Notes: generated by a model from the letters alone, not told the origin. Shown: positions 1 to 6,108, numbered from the stretch's first letter. The stretch: DNA of 7,312 bases from an uncultured Blautia sp. (GCA_900539525.1 UQCM01000097.1:1-7312); one strand, 5' to 3'. Program-made: numbers and translations.

Positions 1-48
1 ATTGACGGGGCTAATGTTTCACTTATTTTGGGACATTTTCAAAAATGC

Positions 49-77
49 TTGACATAGATTTTTTGATTCATAATTAT
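49..77 (+). promoter_or_regulatory. possible sigma-A promoter, left edge
   Basis: A perfect TTGACA lies at 49-54, followed by AT-rich sequence containing TAATTAT at 71-77, a spacing of 16-17. The -10 match is imperfect. It lies just upstream of an orphan reading frame that has no start codon, so what it would drive is unknown. Seen in sequence; function is inferred. Confidence 0.3.
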
Positions 78-202
78 ACTCCACCTCCAAAGTTGCTGAA
101 GTGAGGTATGCAATCAAAGCATTTGCAAACTATTATCAATACAAACAGTTACCTGACTACGAAAAGAAATACTCTGAACTTATCGAACTGTATTCCTATT
201 AA
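74..202 (+). pseudogene. orphan C-terminal coding fragment, unknown product
   Basis: This is a 42-codon open stretch closed upstream by TAA at 71-73 and ending in TAA at 200-202. It has no ATG, GTG or TTG start with a ribosome binding site. The translation (for example EVRYAIKAFANYYQYKQL, ending ELIELYSY) is rich in Tyr, Lys and Glu and reads like a real alpha-helical protein tail rather than noise. I do not recognise the family. Given the mobilization remnants downstream it is probably the last part of an element gene whose body was deleted, but it could be chance. Confidence 0.35.
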
Positions 203-322
203 GACAAAAAAAGATACCACCAAGCATACTCATGTATAAATATGCATAGTGATATTCATTTATAAATTTGCCTAATTATCAATTTTGTCGTCATCCCTAC
301 AAATTCCGATTGAACAAAATCG

Positions 323-359
323 CTGCGCGATGGCCCGCCAGGGCTGTGGCGCAGTTTTT
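323..359 (+). terminator. intrinsic terminator, orphan
   Basis: The stem CTGCGC (323-328) pairs with GCGCAG (349-354). An inner stem GGCCC/GGGCT surrounds a GCCA loop, separated from the outer stem by a small GAT/GTG internal loop. A T5 tract follows. This is a GC-rich classical rho-independent terminator on the plus strand. The nearest plus-strand coding sequence upstream is only the 74-202 fragment, so it probably closed a gene that has since been lost. Confidence 0.75.
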
Positions 360-607
360 CTTTCTCTAAATCAAAAAGCAGTGGAAACCAAGTCCTAATA
401 GTAGTATTGTTAAGTCACCACAACCAACAATCAAACAGGATCGACATTACCACTGCCTATGACAAGATTAACACCTTATCGCTTAATTAGCAAGCACTGC
501 CGGTGTCCGAACACAACGGCAAAATCCCCATATCGCCAGTCTTCCAATATGAATAGATTTTCACAGGGAAGTATCCCTATCCCTCTTCCATTTTATATTT
601 TCTTTAT

Positions 608-636
608 TTGACCACACCAATTACTTTTGCTACAAT
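608..636 (+). promoter_or_regulatory. strong sigma-A promoter upstream of mobC
   Basis: TTGACC at 608-613 and TACAAT at 631-636 are separated by exactly 17 bases, close to consensus in both hexamers. The predicted start site near 643 falls on a 16-bp dyad (643-658). The first thing downstream is a terminator (683-718), then mobC (770), so the unit could make either a short terminated RNA of about 75 nt or a leader for mobC. Confidence 0.65.
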
Positions 637-642
637 AATTCA

Positions 643-658
643 TGGATACGTGTATCCA
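643..658. promoter_or_regulatory. dyad symmetry at predicted transcription start (operator candidate)
   Basis: The arms TGGATAC (643-649) and GTATCCA (652-658) are perfect inverted copies separated by GT. The dyad overlaps the predicted +1 of the 608-636 promoter, where a repressor would block initiation. In mobilizable elements MobC-type or small helix-turn-helix proteins often autoregulate the mob promoter. Which protein would bind here is inference. Confidence 0.4.
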
Positions 659-682
659 AACAACCGAACGACCCAAACACAG

Positions 683-718
683 ACTGTTGTAAACCGAACA
701 AGTTACAGCAGTTTTTTT
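683..718 (+). terminator. intrinsic terminator / attenuator before mobC
   Basis: ACTGTTGTAA (683-692) pairs with TTACAGCAGT (703-712) over ten base pairs with one G-U. The 10-nt loop contains CCGAAC, and a T7 run covers 712-718. It lies 25 nt after the dyad and 51 nt before the mobC start. It is either an attenuator in the mobC leader or the end of a short non-coding RNA of about 75 nt. Confidence 0.7.
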
Positions 719-769
719 GTACCATTTTTTACAAAATCGAGATATTAAAACAGAAAAGAGGAATGAATT

Positions 770-1204
770 ATGGCAAACCGAACCCGGACACACCGAAACG
801 AATTTCATTTAAATGATGACGAGCAATACATTCTGGATGAGAAATTCCGGCTTTCCAGAATGAAAAGCAAATCTGCATTTCTCCGGAAACTGGTGCTTTA
901 TGGTTTTGTCTATGATGTGGACTTCTCCCACATCCGGGAAATGAATGCCCTGCTTGGAAACATTGGCAGCAATCTGAACCAGATCGCCAAGCGGGTGAAC
1001 AGTACAAATACCATTTACAAAAAAGATATGGAAGAGATAAAGGAGCTGATGAACAGATTTATGTCTCCTCTTTTGCCTGCTCGCCGGAAACTGCAGCTTT
1101 GGATTTCAAATACACACTGGACCATACAAACATCCAACACATTAATTCGTTTATCCCTTTCAAGGATTTTTTTGAACCATTTAATATCGTTTGTTGTTCC
1201 TTGA
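770..1204 (+). pseudogene. mobC: MobC-like mobilization protein with replaced C-terminus
   Basis: The frame starts at ATG 770 with an AAGAGGA ribosome binding site 7-8 nt upstream. Residues 1 to about 93 look like a plasmid/ICE MobC relaxosome accessory protein: a basic start MANRTRTHRNEFHLNDDEQ, a ribbon-helix-helix-like N-terminal half (FRLSRMKSKSAFLRKLVL), and the family signature around GNIGSNLNQIAKRVN (residues about 64-78). MobC binds near oriT and helps the relaxase to nick. The natural end is lost. After KKDMEEIKELMN the frame runs through unrelated sequence (FMSPLLPARRKL...), while a different frame of the same DNA encodes a piece of relaxase (1048-1131). An internal deletion therefore appears to have joined mobC to the downstream relaxase gene out of frame. 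The MobC part may still fold, but without a relaxase it cannot mobilize on its own. Confidence 0.65.
1048..1131 (+). pseudogene. relaxase (MobA-like) N-terminal fragment
   Basis: In frame +1, overlapping the altered end of mobC, the translation starts DEQIYVSSFACSPETAA and continues LDFKYTLDHTN. It matches what I remember of the segment shortly after the start of relaxase/mobilization nucleases from Firmicutes elements (a KTDEQ-x-LVSSF-x-C-x-ETA-x-x-F motif), normally encoded right after mobC. The first ~25 codons of the relaxase and the whole nuclease core after HTN are absent. The expected 'AFHLIQSF' continuation is not seen, so there is a second breakpoint near 1131. The match is from memory, not a search. 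Confidence 0.5.
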
Positions 1205-1207
1205 AGC

Positions 1208-1681
1208 CTAATTTTCAGCATACATATCCTCCCAATCCTGATAGAAGCAGTATTCCGGATAACGGATTTTAATTGCCTCCCAAAAATATCTTGCATAGCC
1301 GCAGCAAAAAAGTTCTTCCACGGTATAACTACTGCATTCTTCCAGTTTTCTTTCTGCATCTTCGATATCCAAAACACTGGACGTTCCATTGCAGTAAAGG
1401 TTATACGCCATCCGGACCACTTTCATGCTGCCGCTGGTCTGCCAGCCTTCATACAGACATTCTGGCTTAACATATCCTTCTTTAAAATCATAAATTCTGT
1501 CCACATGATCTCTTGTGTCTGAATTTAATCCGAGACAATATACCAATGCCTTGTGGTACACATCCTGGTATCTGCACTTCTGCAGATATTCCATGTAAAA
1601 TTTCTTGTGTGCTTCGTTCTTAAAAGTTATTGTGCGAGTAGATTTCCCGCTGTTTGCACCTAACGCTGTACTGTTTTTCAC
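1208..1681 (-). CDS. DUF6075 family protein
   Basis: This is a 157-residue soluble protein with no signal peptide or membrane segment. The start is GTG at 1679-1681, chosen because AGGAGG (plus-strand 1690-1695) sits 8 nt upstream. I recognise the pattern of the uncharacterised DUF6075 family, common in Firmicutes mobile elements. It has an N-terminal TITFKNEAHKKFY (residues about 17-29) and then YQDVYHKALVYCLGL with a following DTRDHV. Next come a central KPECLYEGWQTSGSMKVVRM and NLYCNG, and finally an aromatic, Cys-rich C-terminal half (ELFCCGYARYFWEAIKIRYPEY). The frame is full length and undamaged, unlike the neighbouring mob genes, so it may still be expressed. It is transcribed towards the mobC remnant, tail to tail with it (gap 3 nt). 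No promoter fits between its ribosome binding site and the terminator 13 nt upstream, so its leader must include the 1709-1776 hairpins or start inside them. Function is unknown. Confidence 0.75.
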   Translation of the reverse strand: MKNSTALGANSGKSTRTITFKNEAHKKFYMEYLQKCRYQDVYHKALVYCLGLNSDTRDHVDRIYDFKEGYVKPECLYEGWQTSGSMKVVRMAYNLYCNGTSSVLDIEDAERKLEECSSYTVEELFCCGYARYFWEAIKIRYPEYCFYQDWEDMYAEN

Positions 1682-1708
1682 GTTTCTTTCCTCCTGTTAT
1701 TTGTATTG

Positions 1709-1734
1709 AAAAAGGCACTCCACTATGGAATGCC
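1709..1734 (-). terminator. intrinsic terminator 2 (proximal to DUF6075 gene)
   Basis: On the minus strand GGCATTCC pairs with GGAGTGCC across the loop ATAGT (8 bp, one G-U), followed by T5. It ends only 13 nt before the AGGAGG of the DUF6075 gene. It is either the second of two tandem terminators closing transcription coming from rlmD, or a regulated attenuator in the DUF6075 leader. Confidence 0.65.
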
Positions 1735-1740
1735 CTATAT

Positions 1741-1776
1741 AAAAAATAGGGACACTTTTACTTCAAGTATCCCTAT
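1741..1776 (-). terminator. intrinsic terminator 1 (distal)
   Basis: On the minus strand ATAGGGATACTT pairs with AAGTGTCCCTAT (12 bp, one G-U) around a 7-nt loop, followed by T6. It is a strong rho-independent structure. It lies 25 nt beyond the stop of the 1802-1978 frame, and the second hairpin follows within 7 nt. It probably ends transcripts reading out of rlmD. Confidence 0.75.
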
Positions 1777-1801
1777 AATCTATCAACTATCTGATAGTCC
1801 A

Positions 1802-1978
1802 CTATTCACTTTCATATTCAGGATTTTTTGTGTTCCCCGTACCGAGGTCTAAGGCAACAACTACGGTTACTCTCTGTACAAGTATCTTTTCCTTGTGATT
1901 TTCACCGATTTTGTTGAAACTGAAAAACTCTACAAAGTGCGTAAATTCAAGGATTTCTAGGTATCTTTCCTTTGTAAT
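1802..1978 (-). other. open tail downstream of rlmD junction, unassigned
   Basis: Just past the HVETVV codons of rlmD, in a frame other than rlmD's, the minus strand stays open for 58 codons to TAG at 1802-1804. It begins ITKERYLEILEFTHFVEFF and ends in NPEYESE. There is no start codon with a ribosome binding site inside it, and upstream it only overlaps rlmD codons out of frame. It may be the end of an element gene fused to the insertion site, or chance. I do not recognise the family. The stop followed within 60 nt by two terminators is what a genuine gene end would look like. Confidence 0.3.
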
Positions 1979-3324
1979 CCCACCACAGTCTCCACATGAA
2001 CAGTCGCCGGAAACATGTCCACGCAGCACACTTTCTCAACCTCATACCCGCAATCTTGCAGCATTTCAAGATCCCTGGCCAGGCTGGTGGGCTTGCAGGA
2101 GATGTAGACCATCCGTTCCACCTGAAAAGCGATAATTTTACGCAGTGCACGCGGATTAATTCCATCACGCGGAGGATCGAGGATGATCAGATCCGGCTTC
2201 TCTTCTACCAGATCGATCGCCTTTAGCACATCTCCTGCAATAAATTCGCAGTTGTTAAGCCCGTTAAGCTTTGCATTCTGCTTTGCCGCCTCTACGGCCT
2301 CTTCCACGATTTCAATACCGGTCACCTTCTTCGCCACCGGTGCCAGGATCTGGGCGATTGTTCCGGTTCCGCTGTACAGGTCGAAGATCGTCTTATCCTT
2401 CGTCTCTCCTACGTAAGAGCGTGCCTGCTCATAAAGCACCTCCGCTCCCAGGGAATTGGTCTGGAAGAAGGAAAACGGAGTGATCTTAAATTTCAGTCCG
2501 AGAAGCTCCTCATAAAAATAATCCTGTCCGTAGAGGATTTCCGTCCGGTCATTCTGTACCACGTCTGCCAGGCTGTCATTATATGTATGAAGGATTCCTG
2601 CAATCTTTCCGGAAAGCGGCAGGGCAAGCAGCCTGTCCGCAAAGCCGTCCAGGCTGTGATCTGCCTGTGTCGTTGTCACCAGCGCAATCAGGATTTCCCC
2701 TGTCTTCTCCCCTCTGCGGACCAGAAGATGACGCAGATACCCCTCATGGCTCATCCGCCGGTAGAAGCTCATCCCCTGCTCCTGACAGTACTCCAGGACA
2801 CAGGTGAGGATCCTTCCGAAATCACGATCCACGATCCGGCAGTCCGGCACGTTGACGATATCATAAAAGCTTCCTCTCTTATGCAGGCCCAGTGCCAATG
2901 GACCGTCCTTTATCTCATCGCCAAAGGAAAACTCCATCTTATTGCGGTAAGCTGCTTCTTTCGGGCTTGCCTTGATTCCCTCAAAGACATATTCACCCCG
3001 CACCGCCCCGTCCATCAGAGCCTTCACCTGCCTTTCCTTCATGGCAAGCTGCTCCTCATACGAAAGGTTCTGATATGTGCAGCCTCCGCAGCTTTCAAAA
3101 TGAGGACATGCCGGTTCGATTTCTGAAGGTGATTTCTCCAGAACCTCCAGAAGCCGTCCCTCGCACTTCCCCTTCCGTATCTTATTGACGGAGAATCGGA
3201 TCTTCTGACCCTCCACTCCGTTTTTTACAATCACCGGCTTTTCCTCATTCTCCACTTCTACGATTCCCTTATTCGGGAATACCACTTCTCTGATTTTTCC
3301 TTCGAGTATCTGACCCTTTTTCAT
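1957..3324 (-). CDS. rlmD: 23S rRNA (uracil-C5)-methyltransferase RlmD
   Basis: This enzyme methylates a 23S rRNA uridine (U1939 in E. coli numbering; Gram-positive homologues may also modify U747) at C5 using S-adenosylmethionine. The product is 455 residues. An N-terminal TRAM RNA-binding domain covers about 1-60, and iron-sulfur ligand cysteines are at about 73, 79, 82 (ACPHFESCGGC) and 162. The SAM-binding motif DLYSGTGT is at about 315-322, DPPR at 383-386, the nucleophile Cys410 in VYISCKPTS, and the catalytic Glu445 in HVETVV. All key residues are present, so it should be active. I chose ATG 3322-3324 because GAGGAG ends 6 nt before it; the upstream in-frame ATG (3328-3330) touches the ribosome binding site with no spacing. 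The last eight codons (GLQRKDT plus stop) differ from the longer C-termini I remember from Lachnospiraceae homologues and may come from an inserted element. No convincing promoter is visible between 3331 and 3411. Confidence 0.93.
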   Translation of the reverse strand: MKKGQILEGKIREVVFPNKGIVEVENEEKPVIVKNGVEGQKIRFSVNKIRKGKCEGRLLEVLEKSPSEIEPACPHFESCGGCTYQNLSYEEQLAMKERQVKALMDGAVRGEYVFEGIKASPKEAAYRNKMEFSFGDEIKDGPLALGLHKRGSFYDIVNVPDCRIVDRDFGRILTCVLEYCQEQGMSFYRRMSHEGYLRHLLVRRGEKTGEILIALVTTTQADHSLDGFADRLLALPLSGKIAGILHTYNDSLADVVQNDRTEILYGQDYFYEELLGLKFKITPFSFFQTNSLGAEVLYEQARSYVGETKDKTIFDLYSGTGTIAQILAPVAKKVTGIEIVEEAVEAAKQNAKLNGLNNCEFIAGDVLKAIDLVEEKPDLIILDPPRDGINPRALRKIIAFQVERMVYISCKPTSLARDLEMLQDCGYEVEKVCCVDMFPATVHVETVVGLQRKDT

Positions 3325-3411
3325 ATTCATCTCCTCATTCTATAATTCTAACTGTTCAAATCCATGCAGATTTATAAATATTTGCCGTAGGGAGTTTGCT
3401 CATTGAAGACA

Positions 3412-3441
3412 AAAGGCAGGTGCCAAATGACATCTGCCTTT
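3412..3441 (-). terminator. intrinsic terminator after small acidic protein gene
   Basis: On the minus strand AAAGGCAG pairs with CTGCCTTT, extended by TG/CA after one mismatch, and a short T run follows. It lies 17 nt past the stop of the 3458-3700 gene and upstream of rlmD, so it separates the two transcription units. Confidence 0.6.
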
Positions 3442-3457
3442 CACTGCTTCCTTCATC

Positions 3458-3700
3458 TTATTCAGCGTCGGTCTTTTCCTCTGCTTCATCCTCATCATCG
3501 AAATAATCATCAAAATCATCTTCGAAATCATCTTCAAAATCTTCCAGATAATCCGGTGTAAAATAGCGGTAAACGCCATAAGCGATTGCTGCCACTGCTG
3601 CTACCGCACCAATGATCGCAAGAACCCAGAGGACTGTATTCTTCTGTTTCTCATCTTCTTTTTTCTGAATAAGTGCCAATAAATCTTCCCATTTATTCAT
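3458..3700 (-). CDS. small single-pass membrane protein with acidic tail
   Basis: The product is 80 residues from ATG 3698-3700 (MNKWEDLLALIQKKEDEKQK). A charged N-terminal helix of about 20 residues is followed by one hydrophobic segment (about 22-42, NTVLWVLAIIGAVAAVAAIAY). After a short VYRYF linker, a strikingly acidic C-terminus (about 48-80) contains repeated DFEDDFEDDFDDYF. Lys upstream and Asp/Glu downstream of the membrane segment leave the orientation uncertain. The family is unnamed as far as I know, and I recall similar proteins beside pcrA in related gut Clostridia. Alternative starts exist in frame: GTG 3707-3709, with AGGAG 7 nt upstream, and GTG 3731-3733. An extended -10 promoter (3762-3769) lies upstream and a terminator (3412-3441) downstream, so it is probably monocistronic. 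Confidence 0.7.
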   Translation of the reverse strand: MNKWEDLLALIQKKEDEKQKNTVLWVLAIIGAVAAVAAIAYGVYRYFTPDYLEDFEDDFEDDFDDYFDDEDEAEEKTDAE

Positions 3701-3761
3701 CCTACACACATCCTTTCTCCTATCTCCTGTCACGTCAGGAGTCTTGTAACGGTTTTTTCTT

Positions 3762-3769
3762 AGTATAAC
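3762..3769 (-). promoter_or_regulatory. extended -10 promoter for small acidic protein gene
   Basis: On the minus strand TG-T-TATACT (an extended -10, TGN plus a good hexamer) lies about 62 nt upstream of ATG 3700. No good -35 hexamer is found at 17-nt spacing, which fits an extended -10 promoter. Confidence 0.45.
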
Positions 3770-3858
3770 ACCAAATCAAAAATATTACTATAGAAAATCC
3801 TGATTTTATAAAACTATTCATATTACCGGTTACTATTGACGGGTTACTTACCACTCCG

Positions 3859-6075
3859 TCAGTCGTTTTCCACCTTCTTAAGCTTCGCAAACGCCGCAAA
3901 CATTTTTTTCACGCCGGCACGGTCAAAGTTTACGGTGACCTCATAGTCCTTTCCGCCATCCACGATCTTTTCCACGGTTCCCATGCCGAATTTCACATGC
4001 TTCACCCGGTCACCTTCCCCGTAATCCAGATGGTCTGATTTCGTAACTGTGAACTGCTTTGGTTCAAATGCTTTGGCCTGAAAAGCCTGCTTCGCCTGTA
4101 TGTATGCCGTCTGCTTCGGAAGCTCCTGCACCCTGGGTTTAATCGTATTTCCCACCTGAACCAGTTCTCTTGGTATCTCCTGTACAAAACGTGATACCTT
4201 ATTGTACTGCGTCTCTCCCCGGATCAGACGTGCACGGGCGCTGGTAATGGTAAGCTGCTGTTTTGCCCTGGTGATTCCCACATAGCAGAGACGTCTTTCC
4301 TCTTCAAGATCCGACGGATCCTCGGATACAATGGACAGATACCCCGGAAAAATGCCATCCTCCATGCCTGCCAGATACACATTCGGAAACTCCAGGCCCT
4401 TGGCACTGTGGAGGGTCATAAGGACGACTCTGTCACTCTCCTCCTCAAGACCGTCTATGTCGGCCACAAGAGCCACCTCCTCCAGAAATCCGGAAAGGGT
4501 TGGATCCTCCGCTTCCTCTTCATAGGAAACTACCTTGGAGATCAACTCATCGATATTCTCAATCCTTGCCCTGGCCTCCTCCGTGGCCTCAGCCTCCAGC
4601 TCCTTCACATAACCTGTCCGGTCGATAATCTCCTGCAGAAGCTCCTTTACCGAAAGAAACTCCTGCTGACTGCGCAGTGTCTGAATAAAGGTCACAAAGG
4701 GCTGTACCTTCGCAGCTGCACGACCGATCCCCGGAATCTCCCCTGCACAGCGAAGAGCATCGTAGAAGCTAATGCCATGAGCGGAGGCGTAATCCTGTAC
4801 ACGCGTCAGCGTAGCGGCTCCGATTCCCCGCTTCGGCACATTGATGATCCTCCGTACCGCCAGGTCATCCTTTGCATTATCTACCGTCTTTAAATAGGAC
4901 AGCAGATCCTTGATTTCCTTTCTGGCATAGAAGTTTACGCCGCCGATCAGCTTGTACGGAATATTTGCCAGAAGAAATTTCTCTTCGAACATACGGGACT
5001 GCGCATTCGTACGATAAAGGATCGCACAGTCGTTATAAGTAAACTGTCCATCCCGTACCTTCTTCGCAATATCACCTGTAATATATTCTGCCTCCTCGAA
5101 GGCTGTCATAAACTGCTGAAATACGATCGGCTCCCCTGTTCCGTTTGCTGTCCAGAGTGTCTTTTCTTTTCTCCCGTCATTATTGCGGATCACATGATTG
5201 GCTGCATCCAGTATCGTCTGTGTGGAACGATAGTTCTGCTCCAGCTTAATGGTTACTGCATCCGGGAAGATGCTTTCAAAGTTCAGAATATTTTCAATAT
5301 TGGCTCCCCGGAATTTATAGATGGACTGGTCATCATCACCTACCACGCAGAGATTTCTGTATCTGGATGCAAGCAGGCTGATCAGCTTGAACTGTGCTGT
5401 GTTTGTATCCTGATACTCGTCCACCATGATATACCGGAACCTTTCCTGATAGCCTTCCAGTATATCGGGATTCATCTGGAACAGTTCCACCGTTTTCGCG
5501 ATGAGATCATCAAAATCCAGTGCATTGTTATTTCTGAGCTCTTTCTGATATTCTTTGTACGCTGCAGCGATTCTCTTTTTTCCGAAATCAGCCATGTTTT
5601 TCAGCTCATATTCCTCCGGCCCGATCAGCTCATCCTTTGCTGAAGATATCGCACTCAGGATCGCCTTTTCCTTATATACCTTCGTATCGATCTGGAGTCT
5701 TTTGCAGATATCCTTCATCAGTGTTTTCTGGTCGTCGCTGTCATAGATGGTAAAATTATTATCAAATCCCAGACGATCGATATGACGCCTCAGGATCCGT
5801 ACACAGGTAGAATGGAAGGTCGCCACCCAGACACTCTCGGCTCCGAAAGTGACCAGCTGATCCACTCTTTCCCTCATCTCTCCTGCCGCTTTATTCGTAA
5901 AGGTAATCGCCATGATATTCCATGGATTCACTCCCATTTCTTCGATCAGATATGCTACTCTGTGTGTCAGCACACGCGTTTTACCGGAACCTGCACCTGC
6001 CAGAATCAACAGCGGGCCCTCTGTATGGAACACAGCTTCTTTCTGTCTGTCATTCATCGAATCATAAATACTCAT
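3859..6075 (-). CDS. pcrA: ATP-dependent DNA helicase PcrA (UvrD/Rep family, SF1A)
   Basis: This is a 3'-5' DNA translocase/helicase of 738 residues, essential in several Firmicutes, acting in nucleotide excision repair, rolling-circle replication and clearing of transcription/replication conflicts. All SF1 motifs are visible. The Q motif is NDRQ (8-11), Walker A is AGAGSGKT (26-33), and Ia is TFTNKAAGEM (58-67). Ib is TFHST (86-90), II is VDEYQDT (218-224), and III is VVGDDDQSIYKFRGA (244-258). These are followed by LEQNYRST, VVLMTLHSAKGLEFPNVYLAG and CYVGITRAKQQL. The last ~50 residues (GDRVKHVKFGMGTVEKI...) form the Tudor-like domain known to bind RNA polymerase. Length and ending are normal. 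The ribosome binding site is weak (AAAGG 12 nt before ATG), but MSIYDSMNDRQKEAV is a typical family start. A near-consensus promoter lies at 6109-6137. Confidence 0.96.
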   Translation of the reverse strand: MSIYDSMNDRQKEAVFHTEGPLLILAGAGSGKTRVLTHRVAYLIEEMGVNPWNIMAITFTNKAAGEMRERVDQLVTFGAESVWVATFHSTCVRILRRHIDRLGFDNNFTIYDSDDQKTLMKDICKRLQIDTKVYKEKAILSAISSAKDELIGPEEYELKNMADFGKKRIAAAYKEYQKELRNNNALDFDDLIAKTVELFQMNPDILEGYQERFRYIMVDEYQDTNTAQFKLISLLASRYRNLCVVGDDDQSIYKFRGANIENILNFESIFPDAVTIKLEQNYRSTQTILDAANHVIRNNDGRKEKTLWTANGTGEPIVFQQFMTAFEEAEYITGDIAKKVRDGQFTYNDCAILYRTNAQSRMFEEKFLLANIPYKLIGGVNFYARKEIKDLLSYLKTVDNAKDDLAVRRIINVPKRGIGAATLTRVQDYASAHGISFYDALRCAGEIPGIGRAAAKVQPFVTFIQTLRSQQEFLSVKELLQEIIDRTGYVKELEAEATEEARARIENIDELISKVVSYEEEAEDPTLSGFLEEVALVADIDGLEEESDRVVLMTLHSAKGLEFPNVYLAGMEDGIFPGYLSIVSEDPSDLEEERRLCYVGITRAKQQLTITSARARLIRGETQYNKVSRFVQEIPRELVQVGNTIKPRVQELPKQTAYIQAKQAFQAKAFEPKQFTVTKSDHLDYGEGDRVKHVKFGMGTVEKIVDGGKDYEVTVNFDRAGVKKMFAAFAKLKKVEND

Positions 6076-6108
6076 ATTTTTATCCAGCCTTTCTTTTCAT
6101 ACCATCTG

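Larger units (their letters stand above)
203..769. other. non-coding stretch upstream of the mobC remnant
   Basis: I see no intact gene in these 567 bases. The stretch holds a strong orphan terminator (323-359) and a small dyad AGGGA-4-TCCCT at 565-578. It also holds a consensus promoter with a dyad at its start site (608-658), a second intrinsic terminator (683-718), an AT-rich inverted repeat TTTTGTA/TACAAAA at 715-736, and several CCGAAC repeats. A short open stretch around 443-553 is interrupted by two stops (488-490 and 551-553) and cannot be assigned. Its position directly upstream of mobC is where the oriT of mobilizable elements usually lies, but I do not recognise a known nic-site consensus. 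Confidence 0.5.

Noticed and set aside
415..425. CACCACA at 416-422 as a second copy of the rlmD attachment core (CACCACAGTCTCC at 1981-1993)
   Set aside because: Only seven bases match and the flanks differ, so it is expected by chance.
443..556. Protein-like stretch ITTAYDKINTLSLN, stop, QALPVSEHNGKIPISPVFQYE
   Set aside because: It is interrupted by stops and matches no family I can name, so I cannot support calling it a pseudogene.
1802..1860. VVVALDLGTGNTK in the 1802-1978 frame resembles the phosphate-1 motif of actin-like plasmid segregation ATPases (ParM/Alp type)
   Set aside because: In that family the motif is at the N-terminus and is followed by some 300 residues. Here a stop follows after 7 residues, so it is a chance match.
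2587..3126. Long plus-strand open frames opposite rlmD (2587-3126) and pcrA (4408-4893, 5194-5643)
   Set aside because: They are shadows of clearly conserved genes on the other strand, lack ribosome binding sites, and have low-complexity or Cys/His/Pro-rich translations.
3838..3863. Dyad TGACGG/CCGTCA around the pcrA stop codon as a terminator
   Set aside because: It has a 6-bp stem, a 13-nt loop and no T tract on the minus strand, and it overlaps the coding end. It is too weak to call.
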